Position numbers and translations under genes: made by a program. Positions 40,829 through 50,158 of a DNA stretch of 64,000 bases are shown one piece after another. The stretch is from Paracoccaceae bacterium Fryx2 (lineage in GTDB: Bacteria > Pseudomonadota > Alphaproteobacteria > Rhodobacterales > Rhodobacteraceae). Every line of letters starts with the position of its first letter. Position 1 is the first letter of the stretch. The notes below the pieces were generated by a model. That model saw nothing but the letters and a program-made list of their open reading frames with translations. It did no database searches and was not told the DNA's origin. The stretch spans positions 2,046,001-2,110,000 of the forward strand of contig JAVSGI010000005.1 of NCBI GenBank assembly GCA_032334235.1, given 5' to 3'.

Positions 40829-43627
40829 ATGAGCGGCACATTCGGCAAGGGCCACCATCTGCATCTGATCGACGGCTCGGCCTATATCTTCCGGGCCTAT
40901 CACGCGCTGCCGCCCTTGACGCGCAAATCCGACGGGCTGCCGGTCGGCGCGGTCGCAGGGTTCTGCAACATGCTGTGGGGCGAGCTGACCACGACCCGCG
41001 CGCAGGAAGCCCCGACCCATATCGCGGTGATCTTCGACCATTCGTCCAGGACCTTCCGCAACGACATTTACCCGGCCTACAAGGCCAACCGCCCCGAACT
41101 GCCCGAAGACCTGCGCCCGCAGTTCCCGCTGACCCGCGCCGCGACGCGGGCCTTCAACGTCGCCTGCATCGAGACCGAGGGGTTCGAGGCCGACGACATC
41201 ATCGCCACCCTGTCGTGCCGGGCGCGGGCGGCGGGTGGGACGGTGACCATCATTTCCTCGGACAAGGATCTGATGCAGCTGGTGGGAGACGGGGTCGACA
41301 TGCTCGACCCGATGAAGATGAAGCGCATCGGCCCCGACGAGGTTTTCGAGAAGTTCGGCGTCCCCCCGAACCGCGTCGTTGACGTGCAGGCGCTTTCGGG
41401 CGACTCGACCGACAACGTGCCGGGCGCTCCGGGCATCGGCATCAAGACCGCCGCGCTGCTGATCCAGGAATACGGCGATCTGGAAACCCTGCTGCAACGG
41501 GCGGGCGAGATCAGGCAGCCGAAACGCCGCGACGCGCTGGTGGACAATGCCGACCAGATCCGCATCTCGCGCCGTCTGGTGGCGCTGGAATGCGACATGC
41601 CGCTGGATGTGGCGCTGGAAAGCCTGGAGGTGCGGCTGCCCGACGCCGTGCCGCTGATGGGCTTTCTGAACGAGATGGAGTTCCGCACCCTGACGCGGCG
41701 GGTGGCCGACCGGCTGAAGGTCGCCCCACCCGAGGCCCCGGTTGCGCCTGTCACCGACGCCCCGGCCACGGTTCAGGCAGAAGCGCCGCCCTTCGGCAAT
41801 TACGAACACGTCAGCGACGCTGAAGCCCTCGCCCGCTGGATCGCGGTGATCCGGGATCGCGGCCATGTCGCGGTCGATACCGAAACCACCAGCCTTGACG
41901 AGATGCGCGCCGAACTGGTTGGAATATCGCTGTGTGTCGAGGCGGGGCGGGCCTGCTACATTCCGCTGGGCCACCGGCAGGGCGGCGGCGACCTGTTCGG
42001 CTCGTCCGCCCTGACCGAAGGGCAGATGTCGGCGGACCTTGCGCTGGCGATGCTGAAGCCGGTGCTGGAGGATGATGCCATCCTCAAGATCGGCCACAAC
42101 ATGAAGTATGACGCAAAGATCTTCGCGCGCCATGGCGTGACGGTGGCCCCGTTCGATGACACCATGCTGATGTCCTATGCGATGCACGCGGGGATGCACG
42201 GCCACGGCATGGATTACCTGTGCGACAGGTATCTCGGGCACACGGCGATCCCGATCAAGCCGCTGCTGGGCGTCGGCAAGGCGATGGTGACGTTCGACCG
42301 GGTGCCGATCGACAAGGCGGTGGATTACGCCGCCGAAGATGCCGACGTGACGCTGCGGCTGTGGCAGCTTTTCCGCCCGCAACTGCACCGCGCCCGGGTG
42401 ACGACCGTGTATGAAACGCTGGAACGGCCGCTGGTGCCGGTGCTGGCGGCGATGGAAATGGCGGGCATCCAGGTGGACCGCGATACGCTCTCGCGGATGT
42501 CGAACGCCTTTGCACAGAAGATGGCGGGGCTGGAGCATGAAATCCATACGCTGGCCGGCCGGCCCTTCAACGTGGGCAGCCCCAAGCAGCTGGGCGAGAT
42601 CCTGTTTGACGAAATGTCCTTGCCCGGTGGCGAGAAGGGCAAGACCGGCGCCTATGCCACCGGCGCCGACGTGCTGGAGGATCTGGCCGCCGAGGGCCAC
42701 GACCTGCCCGCCCGCGTGCTCGACTGGCGGCAGCTGGCCAAGCTGAAATCGACCTATACCGACGCGCTGCAAGACCACATCAACCCCGAAACCGGGCGAG
42801 TCCACACGTCGTATTCGCTGACCGGGGCGGTGACGGGGCGGCTGTCTTCGACCGACCCCAACCTGCAGAACATCCCGGTGCGCAGCGAGGAAGGCCGCCG
42901 CATCCGCGAGGCTTTCGTGGCCCCGCCGGGCAAGGCTCTGGTATCGCTGGACTATTCGCAGATCGAGCTGCGGATTCTGGCGCATGTTGCCGATCTTCCG
43001 GCGCTGAAACAGGCATTCCGCGACGGGCTCGACATCCACGCCATGACCGCGTCGGAAATGTTCGGCGTGCCGCTGGAAGGCATGGACCCGGCGATCCGCC
43101 GTCAGGCCAAGGCGATCAACTTCGGGGTGATCTACGGCATTTCGGGCTATGGTCTGGCGCGCAACCTGCGCATTCCGCGCTCCGATGCGCAGGGCTTCAT
43201 CGACCGCTATTTCGAGCGTTTCCCCGGCATCCGCGACTACATGAACGACACGGTGGCCTTCGCCAGGGACAAGGGCTTCGTGCAGACCCTGTTCGGCCGC
43301 AAGATCCACACACCGGAAATCAACGCCAAGGGCCCCGGTGCAGGCTTTGCCAAGCGCGCCGCAATCAACGCGCCGATCCAGGGCACGGCGGCCGACGTGA
43401 TCCGCCGCGCCATGATCCGGATGCCTGCCGCCATCGCGGACCTGCCCGCCACCATGCTGCTGCAGGTGCATGACGAATTGCTGTTCGAGGTGGACGAGGC
43501 CGCCGCCGACACCCTGATCACCCGCGCCCGCGACGTGATGGAGGGCGCGGCCGACCCTGCGGTGAAACTGTCGGTCAAGCTGACGGTCGAGGCCGGGCGG
43601 GGGGCAAACTGGGCACTGGCGCACTGA
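40829..43627 (+). CDS. polA: DNA polymerase I
   Basis: Full-length PolA of 932 residues. The 5'-3' exonuclease domain is at 1-290 (LIDGSAYIFRAYHALPPL, GFEADDIIATLS, SGDSTDNVPGAPGIG). The 3'-5' exonuclease domain is intact (VAVDTETTSLDEMRAELVGI, KIGHNMKYDAKIF, YAAEDADVTLRLW). The polymerase domain has motif A (LDYSQIELRILAHVAD), motif B (RRQAKAINFGVIYGISGYGL) and motif C (LQVHDELLFEV). It fills gaps in replication and repair. Confidence 0.98.
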   Translation: MSGTFGKGHHLHLIDGSAYIFRAYHALPPLTRKSDGLPVGAVAGFCNMLWGELTTTRAQEAPTHIAVIFDHSSRTFRNDIYPAYKANRPELPEDLRPQFPLTRAATRAFNVACIETEGFEADDIIATLSCRARAAGGTVTIISSDKDLMQLVGDGVDMLDPMKMKRIGPDEVFEKFGVPPNRVVDVQALSGDSTDNVPGAPGIGIKTAALLIQEYGDLETLLQRAGEIRQPKRRDALVDNADQIRISRRLVALECDMPLDVALESLEVRLPDAVPLMGFLNEMEFRTLTRRVADRLKVAPPEAPVAPVTDAPATVQAEAPPFGNYEHVSDAEALARWIAVIRDRGHVAVDTETTSLDEMRAELVGISLCVEAGRACYIPLGHRQGGGDLFGSSALTEGQMSADLALAMLKPVLEDDAILKIGHNMKYDAKIFARHGVTVAPFDDTMLMSYAMHAGMHGHGMDYLCDRYLGHTAIPIKPLLGVGKAMVTFDRVPIDKAVDYAAEDADVTLRLWQLFRPQLHRARVTTVYETLERPLVPVLAAMEMAGIQVDRDTLSRMSNAFAQKMAGLEHEIHTLAGRPFNVGSPKQLGEILFDEMSLPGGEKGKTGAYATGADVLEDLAAEGHDLPARVLDWRQLAKLKSTYTDALQDHINPETGRVHTSYSLTGAVTGRLSSTDPNLQNIPVRSEEGRRIREAFVAPPGKALVSLDYSQIELRILAHVADLPALKQAFRDGLDIHAMTASEMFGVPLEGMDPAIRRQAKAINFGVIYGISGYGLARNLRIPRSDAQGFIDRYFERFPGIRDYMNDTVAFARDKGFVQTLFGRKIHTPEINAKGPGAGFAKRAAINAPIQGTAADVIRRAMIRMPAAIADLPATMLLQVHDELLFEVDEAAADTLITRARDVMEGAADPAVKLSVKLTVEAGRGANWALAH

Positions 43628-43631
43628 CCCC

Positions 43632-43660
43632 GGTTTCTTCTTGGCCCAAATACCCCCTTT
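43632..43660 (+). repeat. Dispersed extragenic repeat, copy C (after polA)
   Basis: TTTCTTCTTGGCCCAAATAC followed by CCCC lies in the 43-base gap between the convergent polA and DUF1203 stops. It shares TTCTTCTTGGC-CAAATACCCC with 47316-47340. Confidence 0.65.
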
Positions 43661-43670
43661 CAACCCGCAG

Positions 43671-44141
43671 TCACGCGGGCAGACGGTCGATGCGCAGCTG
43701 ATAGCAGTTGTTCCGCGCCGAGCGGACGTGGACATAGGCCACCCCCGGATCATCCAGCAGCACCCCGGCCCGCGCCGTCACGTCATGGGTCGGCACCACC
43801 GCGCCAGTGCCGTAAACGATGCGGTCATCCGCGCCATAGCCGCGCACGATATAGTCGGGCGCGGCCAGGATTTCCGGCAGATCGGGTCCGCCCCCGGCCG
43901 TGCAAGGCGTGGCACACAGAAAGACCGGCCCGACCTCGGCATAGGGCTGCGGCACCGGAAACGGGCGAACCGCCAGGATCAGCATCGGGGCGCCTTCGGG
44001 AATCATCTTCAGACAATGACGGCAGGGGTTGCCGCTGCCCGTCGCCAGCACCCTCTCGGGCGTCTGGCCATTGGCATCGGCACCGCCCGCCTGCAGGGCG
44101 CGCACGGTTGCGGTGGGCAGGGGCGTGAAGATCATGGTCAT
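43671..44141 (-). CDS. DUF1203 family protein
   Basis: Protein of 156 residues: NPCRHCLKMIPEGAPMLILA, VGPVFLCATPCTAGG, YIVRGYGADDRIVYGTGAVV and YVHVRSARNNCYQLRIDRLP, the pattern of DUF1203. The CRHC motif could bind metal. Function unknown. A CGGAGAG site precedes the ATG at 44141. It lies 74 bases after the HIT gene on the same strand. Confidence 0.88.
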   Translation of the reverse strand: MTMIFTPLPTATVRALQAGGADANGQTPERVLATGSGNPCRHCLKMIPEGAPMLILAVRPFPVPQPYAEVGPVFLCATPCTAGGGPDLPEILAAPDYIVRGYGADDRIVYGTGAVVPTHDVTARAGVLLDDPGVAYVHVRSARNNCYQLRIDRLPA

Positions 44142-44215
44142 GGGCGCTCTCCGTTTTGCCCGACCAGCCTGCCCGATGCCCGCGCCCCGGGCGACCCGAA
44201 CCCTGCGCCTAACGC

Positions 44216-44596
44216 TCAGGCCTTCGCCAGCATCCGCCCCAGATTCCGCCCGCCAAGGATGTGCATGTGGTAATGCGGCACCTCCTGGATCGCCGCCGTG
44301 CCCGCATTGCCGATGGTGCGATAGCCGTCGCCGCCCTCGCCCGGCTGGATGCCCAGAATGGCGCAGACCTGACCGGCGGTGCGGTGGAAATCGACTATCT
44401 CCTCCGGCGTCGCCTCCAGCGCGAAATGGTCGAAGCAGACGTAGGCCCCCTTCGGAATCACCAGCACATGCACCGGGGCCTGCGGAAAGATGTCGTGAAA
44501 CGCCAGCGTATGCTCGCTTTCCAGCAGGGTCTTGCTGGGAATGTCGCCGCGAAGGATGCGGGCGAAGATGTTCTGGGGGTCGTATGCGTAGGCCAT
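44216..44596 (-). CDS. HIT family nucleotide hydrolase
   Basis: Histidine-triad protein of 126 residues resembling Hint: NIFARILRGDIPSKTLLESE at the start and the active-site H-x-H-x-H in EVPHYHMHILGGRNLG. Hint-like enzymes hydrolyse purine nucleoside phosphoramidates and adenylates. It is 3 bases downstream of the GT14 gene, so probably co-transcribed. Confidence 0.94.
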   Translation of the reverse strand: MAYAYDPQNIFARILRGDIPSKTLLESEHTLAFHDIFPQAPVHVLVIPKGAYVCFDHFALEATPEEIVDFHRTAGQVCAILGIQPGEGGDGYRTIGNAGTAAIQEVPHYHMHILGGRNLGRMLAKA

Positions 44597-44599
44597 CGG

Positions 44600-46177
44600 T
44601 CAATCCACGAATAGGTAATGGGTCTCGGCAATCTCGCGCGCCCTGTCCGGCGCTATCCCGAGAAATGCCGCAAGGGGGGCGGTGTTGTCTTCGATGCTGG
44701 CAGACTGGCGGATGCGATACAACCCCGCGAAATCGGCATCGCGGATCCGGTCGCTTTCGAACTTCACGTCATAGCGGATGGTGGGCAGCAGCCGGTCGAT
44801 GGTCTCCTGCGGCGTGCGGTCCCCCGCCAGCCCGACCCGCCGGGCATGGCCCATCAGGTAGTCGTCGGTGAAATCGCATTCCACCTCAAGGATCCGGGTG
44901 TTGGAGCGGTCCGAATGGAAATCCTGCATCAGATCGACATTCGCCGGATCGATGCAGATCACAAGCTGGTCGGTCTGCCAGTAGTCATACAGCATCCGCA
45001 TCAGCGCCCGGCGGTGGCGCGTGCGCTTTTCCAGCGTGGTCTGGATGCCGCCCAGATCGGGCAGCGGGGTTGTCTCCTCGTTGAACAGGTAGTCCACGGC
45101 CCGCAGGCCCGAGACCTGCCGCACCCGCTCGACCAGCCGCTTGGCGACATGCCATTTCTTGCAGGTCACGATCATCAGCGTGCGCTCGCGACCAAGGCTC
45201 GATTCGGTTTCCCAGAAGCGGGGCGCAAAACGCCGACCGATCCGCCCCCGCCCGGTCAGGAACTTGAACAGCCCCCGCCCTTCGTTCGAGATCGGAAACC
45301 GCACGTTGGTCGCGGAATACAGCGCCCCCAGCCGCTCCTTCAACTCCCTCGCATCCGGCGAAATCTTGCGCGCGAACAGGTAATCCTGGCTGATCAGCAG
45401 ATCATACTGGTCGTTGTGGAAGTTCACCGGCATGCCGTAGTCGGTGAACATCAGAAAGGTCAGGGTGCGGCCGCGAATCTCGTGCCCCGGCACAAGATGC
45501 CGCACCAGGGTCTGGAAAAAGGTTTCGTCGGGAATCCAGGTGGTGCGGAAGAACCGCATCACGTCCTGCCGCCGGTCGGCAAAATCGAGCACCGCCTCGA
45601 TGGTGCGGCGGCGCAGGCACCACCACTGGCTGCCGATCTGGATCGCCAGATCGGCCGGAATGCGCCGACCGATCCGCAGGCGGCGCTGCACGTCCATCGA
45701 GGCATAGAACAGCCGCTTGTGCGTGCGTTCGTTGAAGTAGTGCCGGTAGATCAGCCGTTCCGCCTTGATGCCGGTCTTGATCCAGTCGGAGCTGAAGAAA
45801 TCGAAGCTTTCGATGTAGTCGGCCTCGGTCTGGTCAAGAAAGGCATGGGCATATTCGGCCGACTTGATCGGCATGCAGTCGCCCGACAGCATGTAGAAAT
45901 GCGTGGCGCGCGGAAAGGCATCGACCGCGGCCCGCACGCCCAGCAGCGACGCCTCCACCAGGCTCCACTCGCCCCAGCCGCACTTTATCCGCCGGGCAGC
46001 AAAGGTGACCGAGGCATTGCGGGCCAGGGCCGTGCTGATCCGGTCGAAATCCTCGCGCCGGGCGCGGGCGTCGAAGTGGATCGCGATGTAATCCCCGGCC
46101 GCCGTCAGCCGTTCGGCCTGGGCAATGATCCCCTCCGGGTCCTTGTGACAGAGCAGGATGTAGGCAATCTTTGCCAT
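44600..46177 (-). CDS. GT14 (core-2/I-branching type) glycosyltransferase with C-terminal extension
   Basis: Protein of 525 residues. The first 250 match family GT14: MAKIAYILLCHKDPEGIIAQ, DYIAIHFDARA, THFYMLSGDCMPIKSAEY, GSQWWCLRRRTIEAVLDF and TWIPDETFFQTLVRH. The C-terminal 270 residues form a second domain (LMIVTCKKWHVAKRLVERVR, LNQ-free DYWQTDQLVICIDPANVD) found fused to GT14 in alphaproteobacteria (DUF5928-like from memory). It lacks a signal peptide, so acts in the cytoplasm. Divergent from a sulfotransferase gene, suggesting a shared glycan pathway. Confidence 0.82.
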   Translation of the reverse strand: MAKIAYILLCHKDPEGIIAQAERLTAAGDYIAIHFDARARREDFDRISTALARNASVTFAARRIKCGWGEWSLVEASLLGVRAAVDAFPRATHFYMLSGDCMPIKSAEYAHAFLDQTEADYIESFDFFSSDWIKTGIKAERLIYRHYFNERTHKRLFYASMDVQRRLRIGRRIPADLAIQIGSQWWCLRRRTIEAVLDFADRRQDVMRFFRTTWIPDETFFQTLVRHLVPGHEIRGRTLTFLMFTDYGMPVNFHNDQYDLLISQDYLFARKISPDARELKERLGALYSATNVRFPISNEGRGLFKFLTGRGRIGRRFAPRFWETESSLGRERTLMIVTCKKWHVAKRLVERVRQVSGLRAVDYLFNEETTPLPDLGGIQTTLEKRTRHRRALMRMLYDYWQTDQLVICIDPANVDLMQDFHSDRSNTRILEVECDFTDDYLMGHARRVGLAGDRTPQETIDRLLPTIRYDVKFESDRIRDADFAGLYRIRQSASIEDNTAPLAAFLGIAPDRAREIAETHYLFVD

Positions 46178-46326
46178 TCTGGAAACTCTTCAACGCTTCA
46201 GGTCGTGATTGTTGCCATGAATAGCTTTAACGGTCATTGAAAAGACAGTGTTTGTTTGCTTTTTTGTGGCAAAGGATGCCGAGGCGCGGCGAAAAGTGCC
46301 ACATGGCAGGCAGGAGATTGAATTTC

Positions 46327-47145
46327 ATGGGTTTTCCCGGAACGTGGATGACGGAAAGCGAAAGCGTGGTGTACCGCGTCGTCCCCAAATGCGCCTGTTC
46401 GACCATCGGACAGATCATGTTCTACTCCGACCATGGCCGGTTCTTCGACGGCGACATCCATGACGCGACCGACGGGCTGCACAAATGGGCATTGGAGGAC
46501 AGCCAGGCCCTGATCGAACGCAACGTGAAGGAGCACCGGTCCTACGCCTTCACCTGCGTGCGCAACCCCTATACCCGCATCCTGTCGTCGTTCTTCGACA
46601 AGATCTGCGGCATCCAGCGCAACGGCAAACGCTACCGCGGCAATCTGGTGCCGCTGCTGACGCAGAAATACGGGATCGAGGTCGGCGGTGACGACGGCAA
46701 GGCCGAGTTCGACCAGATCAGAAGCTTCCGCCGGTTCCTGCTCTTCAGCCGCGACACCATCCGCTGGAAAAAACCGATGGAACCCGACATCCACTGGTCG
46801 GCGATGGCGGGCCATGTCTCGACCTACATCGTGAACGGTGGCCGCTATGACCAGATCTTTTTCACCGAACGGTTCAACGAAGGCATGCAGATCGTACTCG
46901 ACGCAATCGACACCCGGCACCGCGTCGACCTGAAAGCGATCCCGAAGTTCAACGAAAGTGAAGGCCACGGCCCCAAACGCGCCCACCCGGTCGAGGCGTA
47001 TTTCGACGACCTGTCGATGCACCTGGTCTGGGAAATCTACAAGCGCGACTTCCAGCTGTTCCGGTATGACTTCGAGAACCCGGCCAACAAGATGCCGCTC
47101 GGCGAGGTCGATCTTGACGAGGTGCATGCCAAACTGGGCGAATGA
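46327..47145 (+). CDS. Sulfotransferase family 2-like protein
   Basis: Protein of about 272 residues. The 5'-phosphosulfate loop is YRVVPKCACSTIGQIMFYSD and the 3'-phosphate motif is FTCVRNPYTRILSSFFDKIC, placing it with PAPS-dependent carbohydrate sulfotransferases. Late FTERFNEGMQIVLDAI fits the family. The start at 46327 has AGGAG about 10 bases upstream; ATG codons at 46303 and 46276 would extend it. Faces away from the GT14 gene, so the two may modify the same surface glycan. The acceptor is unknown. Confidence 0.82.
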   Translation: MGFPGTWMTESESVVYRVVPKCACSTIGQIMFYSDHGRFFDGDIHDATDGLHKWALEDSQALIERNVKEHRSYAFTCVRNPYTRILSSFFDKICGIQRNGKRYRGNLVPLLTQKYGIEVGGDDGKAEFDQIRSFRRFLLFSRDTIRWKKPMEPDIHWSAMAGHVSTYIVNGGRYDQIFFTERFNEGMQIVLDAIDTRHRVDLKAIPKFNESEGHGPKRAHPVEAYFDDLSMHLVWEIYKRDFQLFRYDFENPANKMPLGEVDLDEVHAKLGE

Positions 47146-47200
47146 GGGTCTGCGGCAAGATCGGGACGCAGGCGATACCGCCCCGTCGCGCGCCTGTCAT

Positions 47201-47221
47201 CGGGGGGTTTCACACCCCCCG
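47201..47221 (+). terminator. Hairpin after the sulfotransferase gene
   Basis: CGGGGGG (47201-47207), loop TTTCACA, CCCCCCG (47215-47221). It lies 55 bases after the stop and has no T-run. Confidence 0.5.
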
Positions 47222-47250
47222 CCCCCCGTGGGATATTTGTGCCAATGTGA
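47215..47250 (-). repeat. Dispersed extragenic repeat, copy E (inverted)
   Basis: Read on the minus strand, CATTGGCACAAATATCCC followed by ACGGGGGG repeats the TTGGC-CAAATA-CC core plus G-tract seen in the other copies. Confidence 0.55.
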
Positions 47251-47315
47251 AAGCTGAAAGTTTCCGCGGCAAGGTTATCCCCTGCAAAGGGACCAGCGGG
47301 CGCTGCGCCCCGAGG

Positions 47316-47340
47316 CTTCTTCTTGGCTCAAATACCCCTC
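47316..47340 (+). repeat. Dispersed extragenic repeat, copy D
   Basis: CTTCTTCTTGGCTCAAATAC followed by CCC; 21 of 22 bases from TTCTTCTTGG match copy C after polA. Confidence 0.65.
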
Positions 47341-47389
47341 TGTCCGACCTCGGGCCACGACGCAGCGCCAGAAACCGCGACACGTCAGT

Positions 47390-47430
47390 GGCGCCCGCCG
47401 AAGGCCCCGGCGGGGCCCGAGGCGGGCGCC
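47390..47430 (-). terminator. Large GC-rich hairpin downstream of the sugar kinase
   Basis: GGCGCCCGCC (47390-47399) pairs perfectly with GGCGGGCGCC (47421-47430); the loop contains a further CCCCGGCGGGG stem. It lies 9 bases after the minus-strand kinase stop. Confidence 0.6.
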
Positions 47431-47438
47431 TCCTGCGG

Positions 47439-48431
47439 TCAGAGCGCGCCGTGCGTGCGGAACAGCGCCTTCAGGTCGGCCTCGGGGCGCGCGCCGATGT
47501 GGCTGATCACTTCGGACGCGGCGATGCAGCCCATCCGGCCTGCGGTGGGCAGGTCATGCCCGTTGGTGATGGCCCAGAGGAAGGCCCCGGCGAACAGGTC
47601 GCCCGCGCCGGTGGCGTCGACAATCTGTGTTGGAATCGCGGGCACCTGCCAGTGCTGGCCGCCCGACAGGATATGCGCGCCATGCTCGCTTTCGGTGCAG
47701 GCCACGATGGCGACCTCGGCCGCCGCCGCCGCGAGCGCCGCCGGGAAATCGGTGGTCTGATACATCGACAGCAATTCGGCGCGGTTGGCGAACAGCAGGT
47801 CGACATCCTCGACGATCATCCGGCGGAAGGCGTCGCGGTGGCGCTCGACGCAGAACGGGTCGGACAGGGTGATCGACACCCGCCCCCCTGCCCCCTTGCA
47901 GGCCCGGATCGCCTTGGCAAAGGCCTCGTGACTGGCCGGGCCGTCGAAGCGGTAGCCTTCAAGGTAGATCCACTCGGCCTCCGCCATCTGGGCCTCGTCG
48001 ATGTCGCCGGGGGTCAGGAATTCGGACCATCCGAGATAGGTGTTCATCGACCGCTCGCCATCGCCGGAGACGAGTACGATGCAGCGCCCGGTTTCCTGCT
48101 CCGACTGCGCGGCGGCGAACGGCGTCTCGTACACCGCCCCCTGCGCGCGCAGGTCATGGGCAAAAATCCGGCCAAGCTGATCGTCCTTGACCTTGCCGAC
48201 ATAGGCGGTGCGCCCGCCCAGATGCGCCACCCCGGCAATGGTGTTGGCGGCAGAGCCGCCCGAGATTTCCTTGGCAGGCCCGATGCGGGCGTAAAGGTCG
48301 ACCGCGCGCGGCATGTCGATCAGCTGCATGATCCCCTTGCCGATCCCGTTCGCCTCCAGGAACGCCTCGGACACCGGGGCCAGCACGTCGACCATCGCAT
48401 TGCCGATGCCGACAACCTGAAACTTCTTCAT
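47439..48431 (-). CDS. PfkB-family carbohydrate kinase, adenosine kinase-like
   Basis: Ribokinase-fold enzyme of 330 residues starting MKKFQVVGIGNAMVDVLAPV, with ISGGSAANTIAGVAHLGG and the anion-hole motif VDATGAGDLFAGAFLWAITN holding the catalytic Asp. Alphaproteobacterial proteins of this length and N-terminus are adenosine kinases (adenosine + ATP to AMP). Related sugar kinases cannot be excluded. Overlaps nth by 4 bases. Confidence 0.9.
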   Translation of the reverse strand: MKKFQVVGIGNAMVDVLAPVSEAFLEANGIGKGIMQLIDMPRAVDLYARIGPAKEISGGSAANTIAGVAHLGGRTAYVGKVKDDQLGRIFAHDLRAQGAVYETPFAAAQSEQETGRCIVLVSGDGERSMNTYLGWSEFLTPGDIDEAQMAEAEWIYLEGYRFDGPASHEAFAKAIRACKGAGGRVSITLSDPFCVERHRDAFRRMIVEDVDLLFANRAELLSMYQTTDFPAALAAAAAEVAIVACTESEHGAHILSGGQHWQVPAIPTQIVDATGAGDLFAGAFLWAITNGHDLPTAGRMGCIAASEVISHIGARPEADLKALFRTHGAL

Positions 48432-49072
48432 TCGGTCTTATCCTCAAAGGAGCAAAGATCGCGGATCGGGCAGATACCGCACTTCGGTTTGCGCGCGACA
48501 CAGATATACCGGCCGTGCAGGATCAGCCAGTGGTGCGCGTGCTGCTGGAATTCCACCGGAACGTTGTCCTCGATGGCGCGTTCGACCTCAACCACATCGC
48601 GTCCGGGGCAGATGCCGCTGCGGTTGCCCAGCCGGAAGATATGGGTATCGACCGCCTGCGCCGGATAGTGGAACCACATGTTCAGCACCACATTCGCGGT
48701 CTTGCGCCCCACGCCCGGCAGCGATTGCAGGGCGGCGCGGCTTGAAGGCACCTGCCCGCCGTAAGCGTCGACCAGAATACGGCTGGTCCGCATCACGTTC
48801 TTCGCCTTCTGGCGGAACAGGCCGATGGTCTTGATCGCCTCCAGCAGCCCCTCCTCACCGAGGTCGAGCATCGCCTGCGGGGTGGTGACGTGCGCGAACA
48901 GCGGGCGGGTGGCCTTGTTCACCCCGGCATCGGTTGCCTGCGCCGAAAGCGCCACCGCGACCAGCAGGGTATAGGCGTTGACGTGATGCAATTCGCCCTT
49001 CGGCTCGGGTTCCAGAGCCTGAAAGCGGGAAAAGATCGCCTGCATCGCGGGATAGTCAAGCTGACGTGCCAT
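48428..49072 (-). CDS. nth: Endonuclease III
   Basis: Base-excision repair glycosylase/AP lyase of 214 residues. The helix-hairpin-helix LQSLPGVGRKTANVVLNMWF contains the catalytic lysine and VDTHIFRLGNR the catalytic Asp. The 4Fe-4S site is CVARKPKCGICPIRDLC (C-x6-C-x2-C-x5-C). The start MARQLDYPAM was preferred over an open frame to 49150. Divergent from an Ada-like repair gene. Confidence 0.96.
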   Translation of the reverse strand: MARQLDYPAMQAIFSRFQALEPEPKGELHHVNAYTLLVAVALSAQATDAGVNKATRPLFAHVTTPQAMLDLGEEGLLEAIKTIGLFRQKAKNVMRTSRILVDAYGGQVPSSRAALQSLPGVGRKTANVVLNMWFHYPAQAVDTHIFRLGNRSGICPGRDVVEVERAIEDNVPVEFQQHAHHWLILHGRYICVARKPKCGICPIRDLCSFEDKTE

Positions 49073-49188
49073 GCGTCCCCTATGCCAAAGCCGGGTGGGC
49101 GCGGCAAGGCGGCACGCGGCCGAAGCCGCAGTTTCCGGGTCGCGCGGCACTGTGTCACCGCGCTATGGTGCAGCCAAAGGAGACCGGC

Positions 49189-50049
49189 ATGGAAAACGCC
49201 CCGCCCGCCTATCACTACGCCGTCATCGCCCGCGCGCTGGCGCTGATCGACAGCGGCGGCCCCGGCCTGACGCTTGAATCCCTCGCCGCGCAGATGGGCA
49301 TGAGCCCCGCGCATTTCCAGCGGGTGTTTTCGCAATGGGTGGGCGTCTCGCCCAAACGCTACCAGCAATACCTGACGCTGGATCATGCCCGCCGCCTGCT
49401 GGACGAGCGGTTCACCGTGCTGGAAACCTCGCTTGCAACCGGGCTATCCGGCGGCGGGCGGCTGCATGACCTGTTCCTGCGCTGGGAGGCGATGAGCCCC
49501 GGCGAATACGCGCGGGGCGGCGCGCGTCTGGTGATCCGCTGGGGCCTGTTCCCCACGCCCTTCGGAGAGGCGCTGGCGATGGCGACCGACCGGGGGCTGT
49601 GCGGGCTGGCCTTCACCGAGGAAAGCGGTCGCGAGGCGGCGATGGCCGACATGCGCAGCCGCTGGCCGGGGTCAACCTATGTCGAGGATGCGGCGGCGGT
49701 GGCGCCGCTGGTCGCCGGTGCTTTCGGGGCGGGGGGCGAGACCCGGCTGCACCTGATCGGCGCGCCGTTCCAGATCAAGGTTTGGGAGGCGCTGCTGCGC
49801 ATCCCCTCGGGCCATGTCACCACCTATTCGCAGATCGCGGGCGCCGTCGGCCACCCGCAGGCGGTCCGCGCGGTGGGCACGGCCGTGGGGCGCAATCCGG
49901 TCAGCTGGCTGATCCCCTGCCACCGCGCCCTGCGCAAGTCGGGGGGCCTCGGCGGCTATCACTGGGGCCTGCCGGTCAAGCGCGCCATGCTCGCGTGGGA
50001 AGCGGCCCGCGCCGACGCAGACGAGCCGCTGGCGCGCACAGGAACGTGA
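49189..50049 (+). CDS. Ada-like protein: AraC HTH fused to O6-methylguanine-DNA methyltransferase
   Basis: Protein of 286 residues. Residues 1-105 are an AraC-type HTH (LESLAAQMGMSPAHFQRVFS, GVSPKRYQQYLTLDHARRLL). Residues 120-275 are the alkyltransferase (IGAPFQIKVWEALLRIPSGH, WLIPCHRALRKSGGLGGYHW) with active Cys in PCHR. The N-terminal zinc methyl-phosphotriester domain of E. coli Ada is absent. AAAGGAGA lies before the start. Repairs O6-alkylguanine and may regulate itself. Confidence 0.94.
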   Translation: MENAPPAYHYAVIARALALIDSGGPGLTLESLAAQMGMSPAHFQRVFSQWVGVSPKRYQQYLTLDHARRLLDERFTVLETSLATGLSGGGRLHDLFLRWEAMSPGEYARGGARLVIRWGLFPTPFGEALAMATDRGLCGLAFTEESGREAAMADMRSRWPGSTYVEDAAAVAPLVAGAFGAGGETRLHLIGAPFQIKVWEALLRIPSGHVTTYSQIAGAVGHPQAVRAVGTAVGRNPVSWLIPCHRALRKSGGLGGYHWGLPVKRAMLAWEAARADADEPLARTGT

Positions 50050-50158
50050 TGGGCGGATTTCTGCGCACATGAACGCGGGCCTATCAGGGCACGCTCCGGC
50101 TTGGTATAGGATTTGCCAAGCCCGGCGAACGGGCCGCAAACCCCATGAGGCAGCAGAC

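Larger units (their letters stand above)
47146..47438. other. 293-base intergenic region rich in hairpins and dispersed repeats
   Basis: Between the convergent sulfotransferase and sugar-kinase genes. It holds a hairpin at 47201-47221, an inverted copy of the dispersed repeat to 47245, a direct copy at 47316-47340, and a large GC-rich hairpin at 47390-47430. No coding frame with family resemblance was found. Confidence 0.7.

Noticed and set aside
46237-46326. Extended sulfotransferase start at 46237
   Set aside because: It is a TTG without a ribosome-binding site and adds a basic leader not matching the family; 46327 has AGGAG.
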